A DNA stretch of 64,000 bases from Butyrivibrio sp. VCD2006 (GCF_000423925.1 NZ_AUIX01000023.1:1-64000), one strand, 5' to 3'; positions 35,343-44,529 are shown, counted from the stretch's first letter. The notes: generated by a model from the letters alone, not told the origin. A program made the numbers and translations.

Positions 35343-37838
35343 ATGGAAAAGCTAATCGCAGAGCATGTAATAAATAATCTTGATATGGCTATTGAACAGG
35401 GCTGGATAGAGGTTTACTACCAGCCTGTTATTCGTGCTCTGACAGGTAAGCTTTGCGGAATGGAGGCTCTTGCCAGATGGAATGATCCTCATTGGGGAAA
35501 TCTTCCACCTGCTAAATTTATAAAGCCTCTGGAAGATAACAATCTGATATATAAGCTGGACTGCTTTATCATTGATAAAGTGTGCGAGGATCTGAGCTAC
35601 CTTGTGAAAACCGGGCAGAGCGTAGTGCCGGCATCTATTAATTTTTCCCGACTTGATTTCATGAAATGTGACATGTTCGAAAGAGTCGAAGAAGCTATAA
35701 GGAAATTCGATGTCCCGAGAGATTACATTCATATAGAGATCACCGAGAGTATCTTTGTACAGGATGAAGGTACTCTTCATGAGGTTGTGGATAAATTCAG
35801 AAATGCCGGTTATGAGATTTGGATGGACGATTTCGGAAGTGGATATTCATCCCTTAATCTTCTTAAAGACTATAGCTTTGACATGCTGAAGATGGACATG
35901 ATTTTCTTAAGTTCACTTACAGAGAAATCCAAGGCTATTCTGCGCTCCACCATAACCATGGCAAAGGATATAGGAATTAAGACACTGGCAGAGGGTGTCG
36001 AGACCTGGGAGCAGTATGAATTCCTTAGAAATATCGGTTGTGAGCAGCTTCAGGGCTTTTATTTTGGACGACCTCAGCCAATCGATGATATGATGGCTCA
36101 TCTAAAGGAAAAGAACATCCAGGCAGAGGAGCGACAGTGGAGACATTTTTATGAGATAGCCGGTTTTCATGTGAAGGATACGGATATCCCGCTTGAGATA
36201 ATAGAGGATGACGGAAAGAGTTTTCACACTCTGTTTATCAACAAGCCTTACAGGGATCAGCTGCTTCATGCCCACGATGACGGACTGGAGCTTTCTGAGA
36301 TAGACAGGATCATTTATAATCCCACATCGCCTCTTCTTCAGAAATACAGGGAATTTGCGGATATTACCGAGAAAAGTAATAACATAGAGACATTTTATTA
36401 TACCGATAACGGAGATTACCTTCGCTTTAGGGCAAAATGCCTTGCAAAGCATAACGGACATAGCATCATTAAGGGATCAATTATCAATATTTCCCTCGAT
36501 CAGAACACCAGCGAAAGAGATATGCTTGATAACAAGCTGCGCGAGCTTAATCTGCTGTTTGAGGTTGTTGATCTTATTAACATTGAGAGTAATATTATTG
36601 CGCCTCTCCTTGGCAGGCTTCGGTATTTGCAAAGTGATACACATATCTATTCCGACCTCAAGGAGGCAATTGAGCAGATAGCTGATAAAATAGTCTATGC
36701 GCCTGAGAAGGATGACTTCAAGAAGTATATGGATCTTTCTACCTTGATGGAGAGAGTTGAGAATAGTAAGAAGGGCTATCTTGAGAAAATCTTCAGGCTT
36801 AAGCAGACTGATGGAACCTATAAGCGTAAAAACATCATAATCATGACTATACCGGGTGCCGGTGGGAGCGAGTTCCTTTGCTGCTATAAGGCGGTGCCGG
36901 ACGAGATTGCCAAGATTCTTGACGGACTTACTGCGTCCGCCCGTTCTCTTGTGGATAAATATCTCGCTGACAAGGGACTTGTCACTTACTCAGAGCTTTG
37001 GGAAAACATGATATGGGATTCCACCATCAAGTTTTTCTGGAAGGATAAGGACAGGAGATTCTTGGGTGCGAGTCAGGCATTCCTCGATTTTTACGGCATC
37101 AAATCTCTCGATGAGATTGTGGGTAAGACCGATGAGGATATGAGATGGCATGTGGCGGATGAGCCATATATGAATGATGAGATCGAGGTCCTGAAAAACG
37201 GAGCCCGCGTTATGGATGCGAAGGGACAGTGCATCGTATCCGGTGTGGTTCATGAGATCACCTGTCAAAAGATGCCTATATACAGAAACGGTGAGATTGT
37301 TGGACTTGTCGGATTTTTCCAGGATAGAGATGAGGAGCTGTACAGGCTGGAGAATCTGGCGCTTCCATCAAATGTTGACAGCGTAACAAGGCTTATGAAT
37401 GCCAAGGCTCTTTTCATAAGCATGATGGATTATGCCGTTGAATACTCCGATAAGGGCAAGAACTATGGCCTTATTGTTATGCGCAATTCAAAGCACGCAA
37501 GGATTATGAAATCCTATGGCTCAGATGTTGCGGAAAAACTGCTTGCGGAAATAGGTCGAAGAATCATTGAGGTCACCGGACAGTCATGCGCTGTGGCAAG
37601 AACCAAAGAGAGCATTTTTACAGTGCTTACATATGTCAAGACCAGGGAAGCCCTCGCGTATCTTGCCGAGAGCATCAGGAAGTCGGTGGAGAGCATCACG
37701 AAGATAGATGGTAACAGCGTCACGGTAATGGTGGATATTTCCTTTGTCCTAAGAAGTGATGAGGGAGTGTCGGACGAGAATATTTATCCGGTGGCACTGG
37801 ATAAGGTCATGGAGATAGAGGAAGAGGAAGGAATTTGA
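35343..37838 (+). CDS. EAL-domain c-di-GMP phosphodiesterase with PAS-like and degenerate GGDEF domains
   Basis: 831 residues. The EAL domain is N-terminal (about 10-250) and complete: EALARW (Glu41), EITES, DDFGSGYSSL (Asp162-Asp163), KMD and EGVE. It should linearise c-di-GMP. The central region holds two PAS-like segments, the second (about 545-670) with KFFWKDKDRRFLGASQAF. The C-terminal 150 residues follow the GGDEF fold (VTRLMNAKALF onward), but the signature site reads ARTKESIF, so no cyclase activity is expected. An EAL domain placed before the other modules is the reverse of the usual GGDEF-EAL order. No strong ribosome site precedes the ATG. Confidence 0.9.
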   Translation: MEKLIAEHVINNLDMAIEQGWIEVYYQPVIRALTGKLCGMEALARWNDPHWGNLPPAKFIKPLEDNNLIYKLDCFIIDKVCEDLSYLVKTGQSVVPASINFSRLDFMKCDMFERVEEAIRKFDVPRDYIHIEITESIFVQDEGTLHEVVDKFRNAGYEIWMDDFGSGYSSLNLLKDYSFDMLKMDMIFLSSLTEKSKAILRSTITMAKDIGIKTLAEGVETWEQYEFLRNIGCEQLQGFYFGRPQPIDDMMAHLKEKNIQAEERQWRHFYEIAGFHVKDTDIPLEIIEDDGKSFHTLFINKPYRDQLLHAHDDGLELSEIDRIIYNPTSPLLQKYREFADITEKSNNIETFYYTDNGDYLRFRAKCLAKHNGHSIIKGSIINISLDQNTSERDMLDNKLRELNLLFEVVDLINIESNIIAPLLGRLRYLQSDTHIYSDLKEAIEQIADKIVYAPEKDDFKKYMDLSTLMERVENSKKGYLEKIFRLKQTDGTYKRKNIIIMTIPGAGGSEFLCCYKAVPDEIAKILDGLTASARSLVDKYLADKGLVTYSELWENMIWDSTIKFFWKDKDRRFLGASQAFLDFYGIKSLDEIVGKTDEDMRWHVADEPYMNDEIEVLKNGARVMDAKGQCIVSGVVHEITCQKMPIYRNGEIVGLVGFFQDRDEELYRLENLALPSNVDSVTRLMNAKALFISMMDYAVEYSDKGKNYGLIVMRNSKHARIMKSYGSDVAEKLLAEIGRRIIEVTGQSCAVARTKESIFTVLTYVKTREALAYLAESIRKSVESITKIDGNSVTVMVDISFVLRSDEGVSDENIYPVALDKVMEIEEEEGI

Positions 37839-37846
37839 GGCTTAGT

Positions 37847-37863
37847 GCGGAAACTCTTTCCGC
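37847..37863 (+). other. Intergenic hairpin after the EAL gene
   Basis: GCGGAAA-CTC-TTTCCGC is a perfect stem nine bases after the stop codon, without a T run. A second small stem (AGGTG...CACCT) follows at about 37874. They may stop or stabilise transcripts. The remaining gap to 38052 has no supported gene. Confidence 0.4.
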
Positions 37864-38052
37864 TGCAGAGTCTGAGGTGTTTTTCACCTGAAGTGAAGAT
37901 TTTGCGGCCTTGGTGTTCGGGACATAATGATGATAATGTGTTATTATGTTTATGCATTATCGTTTTGACAGTTTTATATGGGTGCCTGGGGGAAATGAAA
38001 CGGTATATGGGCGCCTTTAAAAAGAGGGGAGAATATTTACGGAGGAGAGCGT

Positions 38053-40611
38053 ATGAATAAAAGCTTATTAACCAGAGGACTGGCCATAGGCATGATATGC
38101 CCTATGGCTTTTTTGAGTGCTTGTGGGAAAAAGAATGAAACAGTCAGTGAGGATAAGGTGGCAACCGAAGCTGTGATAGACAGGGATCACGTTTACACTA
38201 TGGATGATCTTGTGCTGCCTTTAGAGGGTGATATAAATGTAAACGGTTTTTGCAGCGGTAAGGATGGGATTTACACCCTGGTAAATACATATGGTGGGGA
38301 AGAATCGAAGACAGCAATCCTTAAGATATCCTATGAGGATGGAGAAGTTGCTGAAGTTCCGATCCCAGCCACTGAGAACGTGTATTACGAGAATCTTGAG
38401 TGTGATGATGACGGGAATCTTTACCTGATCAAAACTGAATATAGTGATGAGTATTTTGATGAAGAGTATTCTGATGATGTTGTGGAAGAGGGTACAGTTG
38501 CAGTAGCTGAAGATGGCGAGAGTTCTTCAGATGATGAGGCAGCAGGCGATGTAGGAGATGGCACGGATGCTGAAGCTGAAGATGGCGAGAGTTCTTCTAA
38601 AGATGATGAAAGCTCTACGTATGGCGAGGCAGCAGGTGATGGTGAGAAATCTTCTGGTGCTGCTGAAGGTGATGTTGAGGATTCTTCTGAGGATGCTGGA
38701 AATGATGGTGAGGACTCAGAGGATGAAGTTGTGTATGACGAGGAAAGCAGCGCATCTCTAAAGCTTGCTAAATTCTCACCCGAGGGCGGGATGCTTTGGG
38801 AAGTGCCGCTAACAGACGAAGATTCCAAGCGCTATGTTCAGTCCATGAAGTATGTCGACGGGAAGGGAATCCTTACCTGCTGTAATGGCGAGTTTTCCTT
38901 ATATAATGAGAACACCGGTGAAGGGAAGAGTCTTTTCACAAGGCATGAGGAGTCTGACGATGATTATTACTATGCATCTTTGTACAGAGTAAAGTCCGGA
39001 GATGTTTATATTTCCGAGGAGGACTGGTCAAACGACGGAAGATCCAAAATAATTAAGCTTAACAAAGATACGATGCAATTTGAGGATGAGACCGAACTTC
39101 CTGAAAACGTGTATGGCGGAAGCTCACTGCAGCCCGGTAATGCTTACGATTTTTATATAAATAATAATTCCAATATCGAAGCATTTAATCTGGGTGATGA
39201 TAAACCGGAGCTTATCTGTGACTTTACAGCTTCAGATATCATGGTTGATTATCTGAACTACTTCACGGATACCCCTGATGGCAAGCTTTTAATAGTAGCT
39301 AATCAGGATGAAGGCGGGTGTCTTATCTCCAGTCTTACGAAGGTGGATCCTTCACAGGTAGTTGAGAAAGAGACGCTGACGCTCGGTACTGTATATATTC
39401 CTCAAACTATAAGAAAGCAGGTAGTTGAGTTCAACAGAACCAATGACAAGTACAGGATAAAAATAGTCGATTATTCTGATGTGGATGCCGGAGATACAGG
39501 TGATGCGTATTTTGATGCAGCAAGTAAGTTAGGACTCGATCTGACACAGGGCCAGGGACCTGATATGCTTGTGATCGACTATAGCATGCCTTTTGAAAGC
39601 TACGCTAAGAAGGGAGCTTTGGAACCCCTTGATCCTTATTTCGATGCTGACGAGGATATAAGTATTGAGGACTTTTTACAGAATGTTATCGATTCCTGCA
39701 GGGTCGATGGCAAGATATATACATTGATGCCTTCCTTCCACATTGAGACCTGCGTAGCAGCTAAGAAAAAAGTAGGCGGTGAGAAGGTCACTATTTCAAA
39801 CTATCAGGATGTTTGCAAGAACAATGGAATCGATCCAAAACTAGGCATGGGATCAATGACCATAGAATCAGCTGGGGAGTTGTATTCCACAGTGGGCATG
39901 CAGTTCCTTGATTATGAGAACGGTACCTGCAGCTTTGATTCACAGGGATTCATTGATCTTCTTAAGTTTATCAAGGAGTTCCCTAAGGATCAGGAATCCA
40001 TGGGTATTGATTATGAGGAATTTGAGAGCTATTACAGAGAGAACAAATCACTTCTTCTTGACTATTATATCAGCTCTTTTGATGACTATCAGGTTCTTAA
40101 GAAGGGATACTTTGGAGAGGATATTCTGTTTAACGGATTCCCCACTGCTGATGGCGGAGAATCATTTATCTCACCTTTCATGCAGATTGCAATGAACAGT
40201 GATTGCAAGCATAAGGATGTAGCCTGGGAATTCATGAAGTCTTTTATGACTGATGAATATCAGAAAAGTGTTGAATGGTCATTCCCTATAAAGGAGTCAG
40301 CTCTTTTGGCCATGGCAGAAAAGGCTCAGGAGAAGCCCTACTATATTGACTCCGAAGGAAATAAGGTAGAGACCAGCAGTTCATGGACAATTGGAGATAT
40401 TGATGTCGAAATAGAAGAGCTCTCAAAGGAAGAGACAGAAGAGCTCGTGGACTTTGTTAAGTCTGTTACACATACTGCTTTTTACGAGCAGCATATCATT
40501 GACATAATCCAGGAGGAGGCACAAGCCTTCTATGAGGATCAGAAAACTGCTGAAGAAGTAGCTAACATTATACAGAGCAGAATTTCAATCTATATGGGTG
40601 AGAATTCGTAA
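38053..40611 (+). CDS. SBP_bac_1-type binding lipoprotein with extra N-terminal domain
   Basis: 852 residues with lipobox LSAC (Cys24). Residues about 45-440 are beta-rich with propeller-like repeats (GKDGIYTLVNTY, DDGNLYLIKTEY, GGMLWEVPLT). They are interrupted by a low-complexity Ser/Asp/Glu/Gly segment (about 150-236) built from imperfect repeats of EDGESSS-like units. Residues about 445-852 form an extracellular solute-binding family 1 domain (VVEFNRTNDKYRIKIVDYSD, GPDMLVID, AWEFMKSFMTDEYQ). Such proteins usually capture oligosaccharides for ABC import. No permease genes adjoin it, so import through a distant transporter or a sensing role are both possible. GGAGGAGAG precedes the ATG. Confidence 0.85.
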   Translation: MNKSLLTRGLAIGMICPMAFLSACGKKNETVSEDKVATEAVIDRDHVYTMDDLVLPLEGDINVNGFCSGKDGIYTLVNTYGGEESKTAILKISYEDGEVAEVPIPATENVYYENLECDDDGNLYLIKTEYSDEYFDEEYSDDVVEEGTVAVAEDGESSSDDEAAGDVGDGTDAEAEDGESSSKDDESSTYGEAAGDGEKSSGAAEGDVEDSSEDAGNDGEDSEDEVVYDEESSASLKLAKFSPEGGMLWEVPLTDEDSKRYVQSMKYVDGKGILTCCNGEFSLYNENTGEGKSLFTRHEESDDDYYYASLYRVKSGDVYISEEDWSNDGRSKIIKLNKDTMQFEDETELPENVYGGSSLQPGNAYDFYINNNSNIEAFNLGDDKPELICDFTASDIMVDYLNYFTDTPDGKLLIVANQDEGGCLISSLTKVDPSQVVEKETLTLGTVYIPQTIRKQVVEFNRTNDKYRIKIVDYSDVDAGDTGDAYFDAASKLGLDLTQGQGPDMLVIDYSMPFESYAKKGALEPLDPYFDADEDISIEDFLQNVIDSCRVDGKIYTLMPSFHIETCVAAKKKVGGEKVTISNYQDVCKNNGIDPKLGMGSMTIESAGELYSTVGMQFLDYENGTCSFDSQGFIDLLKFIKEFPKDQESMGIDYEEFESYYRENKSLLLDYYISSFDDYQVLKKGYFGEDILFNGFPTADGGESFISPFMQIAMNSDCKHKDVAWEFMKSFMTDEYQKSVEWSFPIKESALLAMAEKAQEKPYYIDSEGNKVETSSSWTIGDIDVEIEELSKEETEELVDFVKSVTHTAFYEQHIIDIIQEEAQAFYEDQKTAEEVANIIQSRISIYMGENS

Positions 40612-40729
40612 GAGAATAATGGGTGTTTTTGATTACAATTGGTAATTGGGAAGTCAATTATTAGTGAATACTTGCCTATAGTAGGTAATTGAAAAATCAA
40701 TTTTTGAAGGAATTGTCATTTTGACTGAA

Positions 40730-40770
40730 ACCCTCTTTATTGTGCTAAGCAGTAAAGAGGGTGTTTTATT
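40730..40770 (+). terminator. Terminator after the SBP_bac_1 gene
   Basis: ACCCTCTTTA pairs with TAAAGAGGGT around a 13-base loop, followed by GTTTTATTT. It marks the end of the coding stretch; everything from here to 41955 lacks genes. Confidence 0.85.
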
Positions 40771-40906
40771 TGCAAAGTTTCGAGTTTTAAAGACGATGAA
40801 TGGAATCGCATTATTGTGTAAAGAGAGAGTAGCGTAAGTTTATCTGGTAAGAAATTTTGAGTCTGTTGAACTTTCATGAGTGAATGGTAAATTGTGCTGG
40901 TATCTT

Positions 40907-41092
40907 ACGCCACCCTTGACTGAACCTGAAAGAAACGCCTCTTCATCGTGCCGACGGTGAGAAACTCAAGAACAATCTGATATTTCTCTGCCGTCGCATT
41001 TGCATTGTGGCGTTTCTTTCAGAACCCGTCAAGGGCAAGCCCTGCGGGTGGCTAGGTATGGGCCTCTGGTTCAAAATCTAAGAACAATCTGG
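40907..41092 (+). other. Branched hairpin element 2 with loop sequence repeated downstream
   Basis: Outer pairing is GCCACCC (40909-40915) with GGGTGGC (41046-41052). Inside are TTGAC/GTCAA, a stem CTGAAAGAAACGCC with GGCGTTTCTTTCAG, and an inner stem CGACGGTGAGAAA with TTTCTCTGCCGTCG. The terminal loop holds ACTCAAGAACAATCTGAT. The 12-mer AAGAACAATCTG in this loop (40968-40979) recurs at 41080-41091 downstream. Framework sequences shared with element 1 include ACGCCA(T/C)CCTTGAC, TCTTCATC..CCGACGGTGA, AGCCCTGC and GGGTGGCTA. The long stem and the repeated core differ between the two elements. The stretch from 41093 to 41185 shows no gene. Confidence 0.75.
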
Positions 41093-41185
41093 TGGCCTGG
41101 CCAGCGGTTGTAGATGAGAATTCCAGGATGGGAAGAATGGGGGCGATTTGTGTAGGGCAATCTTTGCGGTGGCTGTGACTTATTC

Positions 41186-41734
41186 ATCTATGAAATATGG
41201 AAAAAACATGATTTCATAGATGGGTTTTGGCGTACAGTCTATGAAATAGTGAGAAGTGTTGATTTCATAGATATGTGGAAACTACAATGTCTATGAAATA
41301 AGGGAAGAACATGATTTCATAGATAATCTATGGCCTGCAATCTATGAAACAGAAAAAAATGTTGGTTTCATAGATATTTAGAAGCTATTATGTCTGTGAA
41401 ATTGGAAAAAACCCTGATTTCATAGATAATCTATGGCCTTCAATCTATGAAATAGTGAGAAGCGTTGATTTCATAGATATGCGGAAACTACTATGTCTAT
41501 GGAATAAGGGAAGAACATGATTTCATAGATAATCTATGGCCTGCAATCTATGAAATAGTGAAAAATACTGATTTCATAGATGCTTGTAGCTTTATTCATC
41601 TATGAAAATTGAAAAAAGCCTTATTTCATAGATAACCTATGACCTGCAATCTATGAAACAGAAAAAATGTTGGTTTCATAGATATTTAGAAGCAATTATG
41701 TCTATGAAATTGGAAAAAACCTTGATTTCATAGA
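41186..41734 (+). repeat. Array of eleven ATCTATGAAAT hairpins, period 51/52 bp
   Basis: Hairpins of about 36 bases start at 41186, 41237, 41289, 41340, 41392, 41443, 41495, 41546, 41598, 41649 and 41700. The stem is (A/G)TCTATGAAAT with ATTTCATAGAT around a purine-rich loop of about 14 bases. Spacers of about 15 bases alternate between two types, giving a two-hairpin superunit of about 103 bp. In the units at 41340 and 41649 both arms change together (GAAAC with GTTTC), which keeps the stem paired. Spacers recur, so this is not CRISPR. Confidence 0.93.
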
Positions 41735-41768
41735 AGCTTTAAGATTTTGGAAGAATTTTGAGAAAACC

Positions 41769-41892
41769 GCGGCCGCAAAAGGTGAGGGAGTGTAGTTGCG
41801 GCCGCGGGAGAGCTAAAGAGAAGGGATGAAGAGGATGAAATATAGAGAAAAGAGCGGCCGCAAAAGCCGTGAAAGAGAAGATGCGGCCGCGG
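41769..41892 (+). repeat. Two further 85-bp GCGGCCGC hairpin units
   Basis: Octamers lie at 41769, 41798, 41854 and 41883. The unit spacing is again 85 bases, as in the 16802 array, and the first unit extends its stem to CCGCGGCCGCAA / TTGCGGCCGCGG. Loops and spacers are purine-rich but diverged from the large array. Confidence 0.9.
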
Positions 41893-41927
41893 AAAAAATA
41901 ACTGCAACGGTGGTTACCATTGCAGTT
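41893..41927 (-). terminator. Terminator of the DegV gene
   Basis: On the minus strand AACTGCAATGGT pairs with ACCGTTGCAGTT and is followed by ATTTTTTCC. It lies about 30 bases after the DegV stop codon and abuts the repeat array. Confidence 0.85.
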
Positions 41928-41955
41928 ACAACTTATTAAATATCAAACGGCTTAT

Positions 41956-42846
41956 TTACTGTTTAAATCTGCAGTCTTCGTCGCCCATGAAGAATAGTGC
42001 GACTGTGCCGGGACCAACGTGTGTGCCGGTTACGGGCTCATACATAACAGAAAGAATCTCCTTAGGAGGATTGTTCTTGTTAAGAAGCTCGATGAGGTAA
42101 GCTGTGTCATCAGGATTATCTGCGTGAGCTATGCATACAGTCTGGGAGCCTGCATCCTTGACTATTCTGTCATAGGTATCAGCCATGGCCTGGATGGCCT
42201 TCTTGTTTCCGCGGACCTTATCAAAATTGATGATCTTACCAAACTCGTTACCTCGAAGGATAGGCTTGATATTGAGAACTGTTCCGATGATCATTGCAGC
42301 ATTGGAAAGTCTGCCTGTTCTCTGGAGGTGACGAAGAGAATCTACAGTGAATATCTGATATACACACTTTGCGTCATAGGTAAGCTTCTCGTAGCATTCC
42401 TCGATGGAAAGACCCTGCTTTCTATATTCTATTGCCTTAAGAACAACAATTCCTTCTGCAAGAGAAGCAGCCTTGGTATCGAGCATGAAAAACTTTCTGT
42501 CCGGAAAATCTTCTTCAAGCATCTCCTTAGCTATAAGAGAGGTGCTGTAGGCACCGCTGATTCCGGATGACATTGCTATATAAAGAACGTCATAGCCTGC
42601 TTTAGCATGTTCTGACATCACATCGTAATAAAACTGGGGTGATGGCTGTGTGGTATTGCAAAGTAAACCACTTTTGATACTTTCGTAATAGCCTTTTCCA
42701 TCGAAATTCTCTATGTCAAAACACTGACGTATGTCGTTTTCATTGTCCTTGGGATAGTATGAGAAGGGGACCTGTTTAATGTCCTCGGGATCCAGAAATC
42801 TTAGAGGCAGATTGCAGGATGTGTCTGTTACAATTTTAAAACTCAC
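41956..42846 (-). CDS. DegV family fatty-acid-binding protein
   Basis: 296 residues, the usual length for DegV proteins. Motifs are IVTDTSCNLP at the N-terminus, NTTQPSPQ with the ligand-contacting Ser/Thr, MSSGISGAYSTS, DSLRHLQRTGRLS and TGTHVGPGTVALFF near the end. Family members bind a fatty-acyl chain and in Firmicutes can deliver fatty acids to the FakA kinase; no fakA is nearby. It is monocistronic, divergent from the GT4 gene, with GGAGG before the ATG. Confidence 0.92.
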   Translation of the reverse strand: MSFKIVTDTSCNLPLRFLDPEDIKQVPFSYYPKDNENDIRQCFDIENFDGKGYYESIKSGLLCNTTQPSPQFYYDVMSEHAKAGYDVLYIAMSSGISGAYSTSLIAKEMLEEDFPDRKFFMLDTKAASLAEGIVVLKAIEYRKQGLSIEECYEKLTYDAKCVYQIFTVDSLRHLQRTGRLSNAAMIIGTVLNIKPILRGNEFGKIINFDKVRGNKKAIQAMADTYDRIVKDAGSQTVCIAHADNPDDTAYLIELLNKNNPPKEILSVMYEPVTGTHVGPGTVALFFMGDEDCRFKQ

Positions 42847-42915
42847 TATATAATCCTCCCAAAAAGTTATACAATATAAGGGTGTTTAAGACTAAAAATG
42901 CAATATGTAGTATGC

Positions 42916-42936
42916 ATGTAGTTTAAACCACTACAT
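42916..42936. promoter_or_regulatory. Inverted repeat between degV and GT4 genes
   Basis: ATGTAGT (42916-42922) and ACTACAT (42930-42936) flank TTAAACC in the divergent intergenic region. It could be an operator serving either gene. The binding factor is unknown. Confidence 0.45.
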
Positions 42937-43019
42937 TATATCATAAATAATACGATATATGACGCAACTGACATCAGGAATTCAATTTTTATTAAAGTTT
43001 TAAATGAGGGTGATTAAAT

Positions 43020-44507
43020 ATGAATGTCTGCTTACTTAATGATTCATTTCCGCCTGTAATAGACGGAGTGGCAAATGTAGTAATGAATTACGGAAGAATT
43101 CTCACACAGGACATAGGTGCGAAGGTGGTTGTGGGAACCCCACGCTATCCTGACGCTGATTACAATGGATATCCCTATGAGGTTATTCCTTACAGCAGCA
43201 TGGATACAACTGATATTGTGGCGGGGTATCGTGCCGGGAATCCGCTTGCCATGCGCGAGATCACGAAAATGGCTGAGTTTGGTCCCGAAATTATCCACAC
43301 GCACTGTCCTGCGGCTTCCACGATTATGGCTAGAATATTGCAGAATGAGACAGGGGCGCCGATTGTTTTCACATATCACACCAAGTTCGACGTTGATATT
43401 GCAAGAGCAGTGGGTGAGGGCTTTTTGAAAAATGAGACCATAAAGGCTATGGTCAAAAATATAGCTGCCTGCGATGAAGTGTGGGTGGTTTCCGAAGGTG
43501 CGGGAGATAATCTTAAGTCCCTTGGCTATGAGGGTGAGTATCACGTAATGAGTAACGGCGTGGATTTCCCCAAGGGAAGAGTTTCTGCTGAAAAGGTGGC
43601 TGAGGTCACAAAGGACTTTGATCTGCCGGAGGGTCTGCCTGTTTTCCTCTTTGTCGGAAGAATGATGAAGTATAAAGGACTTCCCATAATAATCGATGCG
43701 ATGAAGCTTCTTGCCGATGACGGCATAGACTTCCGTATGGTTTTTGTCGGCGGCGGCGCTGACCTTGAAGAGATGCAGGAAAAGGTGAAGGAATACAACA
43801 TCACTGATAAGGTGATCTTTGTCGGACCTGTTCATGACAGAGAGAGTCTTAGAGCCTGGAACACGAGAGCAGATCTGTTCCTGTTCCCTTCGGTATATGA
43901 TACCAATGGAATAGTAGTGCGCGAGGCAGCAGCCTGCGGACTTGGAAGTGTTCTTATAAAAGGCTCCTGCGCAGCGGAAGGAATTACACATGGACGAAAT
44001 GGCTACCTTGTGGAAGAGAACGCTGAATCGATGGCAGCTCTTTTAAAAGAAGTGGCCGATAAACACGACACCATGAAGGATGTTGGACAGCATGCTATGG
44101 ACGAGATCTACATCTCGTGGGAGGATGCGGTTCATGCAGCCTATGAGAGATATGGAATAATCAAGGAGATGGTTGCAAATGGTACGCTTCCTAAGAGGAA
44201 GAAACAGAGCTCCGATTATATTCTTGAGTCAGCATCCATGATAGTTAAGGGAACTGAGCACATTTTCGATATCCCCAGAAATATATATGGCGGAATGAAG
44301 GAAAACTTTGAAGATTTCAAGGAAGACTTCAAGGAGGATCTTGAGGAATTCAAAGAGCGTCTTCCCGAGGGAGTTAAGGAGTTTTCCGAGAAGTCAAAGG
44401 AGCTTTCCGAAGCTGCAAAGAAGGGCGTAAAGAGCGGACTAAAGTATGCTGAGCAGAGCGTTCGCGAAGGCCTGGACATCAGTATCAACGGAATGAAAAT
44501 GGATTAA
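43020..44507 (+). CDS. GT4 glycosyltransferase with amphipathic C-terminal tail
   Basis: 495 residues. The GT-B core (about 1-385) has NDSFPPVIDGVANVV at the acceptor side, HTHCPAASTIMAR, and the donor-site VYDTNGIVVREAAACG. This resembles lipid glucosyltransferases and mannosyltransferases that modify diacylglycerol. Residues about 395-495 form a highly charged helical extension (NFEDFKEDFKEDLEEFKERL, then FSEKSKELSEAAKKGVKSGL) with a roughly 11-residue rhythm. It could lie along the membrane surface or bind a partner. The gene is 22 bases upstream of the GH13 gene, suggesting joint transcription. GAGGG precedes the ATG. Confidence 0.86.
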   Translation: MNVCLLNDSFPPVIDGVANVVMNYGRILTQDIGAKVVVGTPRYPDADYNGYPYEVIPYSSMDTTDIVAGYRAGNPLAMREITKMAEFGPEIIHTHCPAASTIMARILQNETGAPIVFTYHTKFDVDIARAVGEGFLKNETIKAMVKNIAACDEVWVVSEGAGDNLKSLGYEGEYHVMSNGVDFPKGRVSAEKVAEVTKDFDLPEGLPVFLFVGRMMKYKGLPIIIDAMKLLADDGIDFRMVFVGGGADLEEMQEKVKEYNITDKVIFVGPVHDRESLRAWNTRADLFLFPSVYDTNGIVVREAAACGLGSVLIKGSCAAEGITHGRNGYLVEENAESMAALLKEVADKHDTMKDVGQHAMDEIYISWEDAVHAAYERYGIIKEMVANGTLPKRKKQSSDYILESASMIVKGTEHIFDIPRNIYGGMKENFEDFKEDFKEDLEEFKERLPEGVKEFSEKSKELSEAAKKGVKSGLKYAEQSVREGLDISINGMKMD

Positions 44508-44529
44508 CGTTCTTAAATAGGTGCGTAGT

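Noticed and set aside
37845-38060. 71-codon frame before the SBP_bac_1 gene
   Set aside because: It starts in a hairpin, lacks a ribosome site, overlaps the next gene and shows no family features.
41186-41734. CRISPR array of palindromic repeats
   Set aside because: Spacers are only about 15 bases and fall into two recurring types; repeats and loops vary. This does not fit CRISPR.
43044-43991. 315-codon minus-strand frame opposite the GT4 gene
   Set aside because: Shadow of a clear GT4 coding sequence, with no motifs of its own.
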